The position numbers were made by a program, and so were the translations under genes. The notes beneath the pieces are model-generated. The model did not search any database. It saw only the letters and a program-made list of their open reading frames with translations, and was not told where the DNA came from. Below are positions 48,834 to 49,895 of a stretch of DNA of 49,895 nucleotides, piece after piece. Origin of the DNA: Clostridium sp. (GTDB taxonomy: Bacteria; Bacillota; Clostridia; Lachnospirales; Lachnospiraceae); the NCBI GenBank assembly GCA_031275405.1, contig JAISOV010000001.1, positions 1 through 49,895 on the forward strand. Reading direction: 5' to 3'. The first letter of the stretch is position 1. The number at the start of each line of letters is the position of its first letter.

Positions 48834-49736
48834 TCAGCCTTCCACATCTCTTCCAAACCACTTCTCCACGAGGAACAGGGCGCCGATCAGAAGCACCATG
48901 ACGATAGACATCATGACCGCCGCAGACGACAGCCTCTGGTAATCCAAGGAAGCAAAGGCGTTGTTCATGAAATGCTGCAGCATATAGATGGAATCATAGG
49001 GGTGGTCTCCCGTAAGGAGATAGATTTCCCGGAAGACCTTGAACGAGCTGATCAAGGACATGATCGTCACAAACAGGATCGTGGAAGAGAGATAATTTAT
49101 TTTAATATAGAAAAAAGTCTGCAAAGGCGTGGCGCTTTCCAGCTTTGCCACTTCCAAAATGTCCTTGGGAATGCTCGCCAGAGCCGCCATGAAAAGGATC
49201 ATATTGTATCCCAAATTTTTCCATAAAAACAGCACCACAATGACGATGTGGGAATACTGGGATTTCATCCAGTCGATCTTGGAGCCGCCGAACGCCAGGA
49301 GCAGGTCGTTGACCGCGCCGTTATAATGGAACAGCACCTGCCAGATCAGCACGATGGACGCCACGGGAACCATCATCGGGCTGAGGAAGAACGTCCGGAA
49401 CTGGCTGCGGAACGGAAGCTTGGATTCTAAGACAATGGCAAGCATGAGCGACAGCACCACCGCCAAAGGCACCGCGACCATCGAAAACGTAAAGGTGTTC
49501 GTCACCGCCGTCAGAAACGCGCCATTACGCACTAACCTGACGTAATTTTCCAGAAAGACAAATTCTCCGCTGACGGGGTTCGCCACAAAGGAATAGTAGA
49601 CGACCACCAGGAACGGAACCGCGAAAAACACAAGTACCCCGAGGAGACTCGGAGCTATGTACAGCCAGGAAACACGCTTCTGCCTGCGCAGACGCCTGGC
49701 AAATTTACTGTGCTGCTTTCTTTTTTGTCTGGACAA
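48834..49736 (-). CDS. Sugar ABC transporter permease (MalF-type)
   Basis: A permease of about 300 residues with six membrane helices, of the MalF/UgpA type. It begins with a very basic segment (RQKRKQHSKFARRLRRQKRV) and first helix WLYIAPSLLGVLVFFAVPFL. The EAA loop is near LASIPKDILEVAKLESATP. The open frame continues upstream through an 18-bp repeat array encoding repeated LNVVSL to the edge of the window, which is unlikely to be real protein. A TTG at 49736 with GGAGG 9 bases upstream is the best start. Partners lie outside the window. Substrate unknown. Confidence 0.82.
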   Translation of the reverse strand: MSRQKRKQHSKFARRLRRQKRVSWLYIAPSLLGVLVFFAVPFLVVVYYSFVANPVSGEFVFLENYVRLVRNGAFLTAVTNTFTFSMVAVPLAVVLSLMLAIVLESKLPFRSQFRTFFLSPMMVPVASIVLIWQVLFHYNGAVNDLLLAFGGSKIDWMKSQYSHIVIVVLFLWKNLGYNMILFMAALASIPKDILEVAKLESATPLQTFFYIKINYLSSTILFVTIMSLISSFKVFREIYLLTGDHPYDSIYMLQHFMNNAFASLDYQRLSSAAVMMSIVMVLLIGALFLVEKWFGRDVEG

Positions 49737-49777
49737 GTCTCCGGCCCTCCCGCCTGCTGGTGCTGTTCCATCTATGA

Positions 49778-49895
49778 TCAGCAAGCTGACCACATTCAGC
49801 AAGCTGACCACATTCAGCAAGCTGACCACATTCAGCAAGCTGACCACATTCAGCAAGCTGACCACATTCAGCAAGCTGACCACATTCAGCAAGCT
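49778..49895. repeat. 18-bp tandem array reaching the window edge
   Basis: About six and a half perfect copies of an 18-bp unit, TCAGCAAGCTGACCACAT. Each unit contains the small palindrome TCAGC-AA-GCTGA. The copies are identical, which implies recent expansion or active homogenisation. The array sits just upstream of the permease start and continues past the right edge. Confidence 0.95.

Noticed and set aside
49737-49892. LNVVSL repeats as the true N-terminus of the permease
   Set aside because: They derive from identical 18-bp DNA units; permeases of this family start near the basic RQKRK segment.

Overview
The window looks like a chromosomal segment of an anaerobic, spore-forming Clostridia bacterium, most likely Lachnospiraceae. 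The signs are an alpha/beta small acid-soluble spore protein, a class III (oxygen-sensitive) ribonucleotide reductase, a sodium-pumping biotin decarboxylase, a class B sortase with an SPKTG substrate, a type 2 OMP decarboxylase, and GGAGG-type ribosome binding sites throughout. No rRNA, tRNA, CRISPR array, transposase or phage gene was seen.

Layout. 1-6340: a lipoprotein substrate-binding protein, the spore protein, a sortase B/substrate pair, an LCP-family enzyme and a SEC-C protein, with several intergenic repeat arrays. 6371-19988: a leftward housekeeping block with purA, an SH3-domain membrane protein, a zinc-ribbon/HTH protein, purD-purN-purE in reverse map order, an M29 aminopeptidase, two small membrane proteins, pyrE, pyrF and nrdD. 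The nrdD 3' end carries a fresh-looking 79-bp templated duplication. 20429-25518: a rightward island of an AraC regulator, a heterodimeric exporter-fold ABC transporter of the YbtPQ/IrtAB kind and a NrdI-like flavoprotein, read here as a candidate iron/siderophore uptake system. 25698-31146: a five-gene leftward operon for a biotin-dependent Na+-pumping decarboxylase. It has two different carboxyltransferases (acyl-CoA type and oxaloacetate/pyruvate type) around one biotin carrier.

31465-44513: a pectin/rhamnogalacturonan utilisation locus. An Lpl-type ABC importer brings in oligosaccharides. Enzymes without signal peptides (oligogalacturonate lyase, acetylesterase, GH105 unsaturated uronyl hydrolase, GH112 phosphorylase) then break them down in the cytoplasm. 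RhaM, KduI and KduD process the released rhamnose and unsaturated uronate, and an AraC regulator sits at the divergent promoter. 44870-48626: D,D-carboxypeptidase, ScpB, ScpA and a metallophosphoesterase. 48834 to the end: a further sugar ABC permease whose upstream side runs into an 18-bp repeat array.

A recurring property is the number of short tandem arrays of palindromic units (18, about 25, 30, 33, 40 and 63 bp) placed at the 5' or 3' edges of genes. One hairpin family occurs at both ends of the window. All promoter calls are by eye from -35/-10 spacing. Functions rest on recognised motifs and gene context, not on database searches.
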